A DNA stretch of 64,000 nt. Source: Dipylidium caninum. Taxonomy: Eukaryota; Platyhelminthes; Cestoda; Cyclophyllidea; Dipylidiidae. Below, one piece after another: positions 63,689 to 64,000 of this stretch (position 1 is its first letter; each line of letters begins with the position of its first letter). The notes beneath the pieces were generated by a model. The model worked only from the letters and a program-made list of their open reading frames with translations, was not told the origin of the DNA and ran no database searches. The translations under genes and the position numbers were made by a program. The stretch covers positions 5,332,001 through 5,396,000 of the forward strand of contig QEYB01001046.1 of assembly GCA_017562135.1 (NCBI GenBank), written 5' to 3'.

Positions 63689-64000
63689 CTGAGCAAAAGA
63701 CATAAGTTTGTCAACAATATCGCCCATCTGAAAAAGGCGGACGTGTGTGTGGACCATGCTTCCTTGTCCTCAGAGTTCTCTTCGATGTTATTTTAAGCCC
63801 AAATACCCACTCGACAAGGAGTTCCTACATGCGACTAACGACATCAGCTTGCTTTTATTAATTCTTAGCCAAAGTCAAGTTAACGAAGTTACGACTTGGA
63901 TAAGTGGATTTGCGCAGCCGTGCGTAAAGAGAGGCTGGAGACGGCTGGGGGCTGTGCTGGCTCCGTTGTGAGGACATCGGGACGACTTAGCTGGTATGAG

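Overview
The window is nuclear DNA of an invertebrate animal, most likely a parasitic flatworm and probably a tapeworm. The reasons are intron-split orthologues of animal genes, AATAAA-type 3' ends, and a dominant class of spliceosomal introns only 27-38 nt long, which I associate with cestodes. The species assignment is inference. No virus, plasmid, CRISPR array or intact transposon was seen.

Layout. 1-3.6 kb has only weak candidate exons. From there the order is TMEM120 (+, 3.6-7.2 kb), a spinster-type MFS transporter (-, 7.9-10.3), ribosomal protein S7 (+, 10.9-11.5), a PCGF3-type polycomb RING protein (+, 12.1-13.1), a CLC-3/4/5-type Cl-/H+exchanger (+, 13.3-20.1), an intronless MFSD8/CLN7-like transporter (+, 20.9-22.5), DPM1 (+, 25.9-27.1), UDP-glucose pyrophosphorylase (+, 27.8-31.7), XBP1 (-, 32.3-33.1), acylaminoacyl-peptidase APEH (+, 34.8-37.9), Ku70 (+, 38.4-43.4, reading frame disrupted), PIGX (-, 44.0-45.1), DDX51 (-, 45.5-48.3), and a divergent centrin (+, 50.5-51.1). 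The last 8 kb and more holds the 3' part of an immunoglobulin-domain membrane receptor (-, 56.2 to beyond 63.7 kb). From about 51.9 kb onward the DNA is visibly richer in G+C and in simple repeats.

The most interesting element is in XBP1. Two perfect stem-loops with 7-nt CNGCAGN loops, the IRE1 recognition signature, lie 2 nt apart and would excise an intron of only 17 nt (32,692-32,708). Cutting there moves translation from a frame with a long hydrophobic segment, like the membrane-tethering tail of unspliced mammalian XBP1, into an acidic activation-domain frame. The human intron is 26 nt and the fly and nematode introns are 23 nt, so this would be the shortest animal example I know of. Other observations are a 27-nt spliceosomal intron, two GC-AG introns, three frame lesions in Ku70, and tightly spaced same-strand genes (PCGF3 then CLC).

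The genes are mostly housekeeping and endomembrane functions: ER stress response (XBP1), GPI-anchor and glycan supply (DPM1, PIGX, UGP2), endolysosomal transport (CLC, MFSD8, spinster), ribosome synthesis (RPS7, DDX51) and DNA end joining (Ku70). I see no sign of a functional operon beyond close spacing. Exon boundaries were set by eye from splice consensus, codon phase and family conservation; no search was run.
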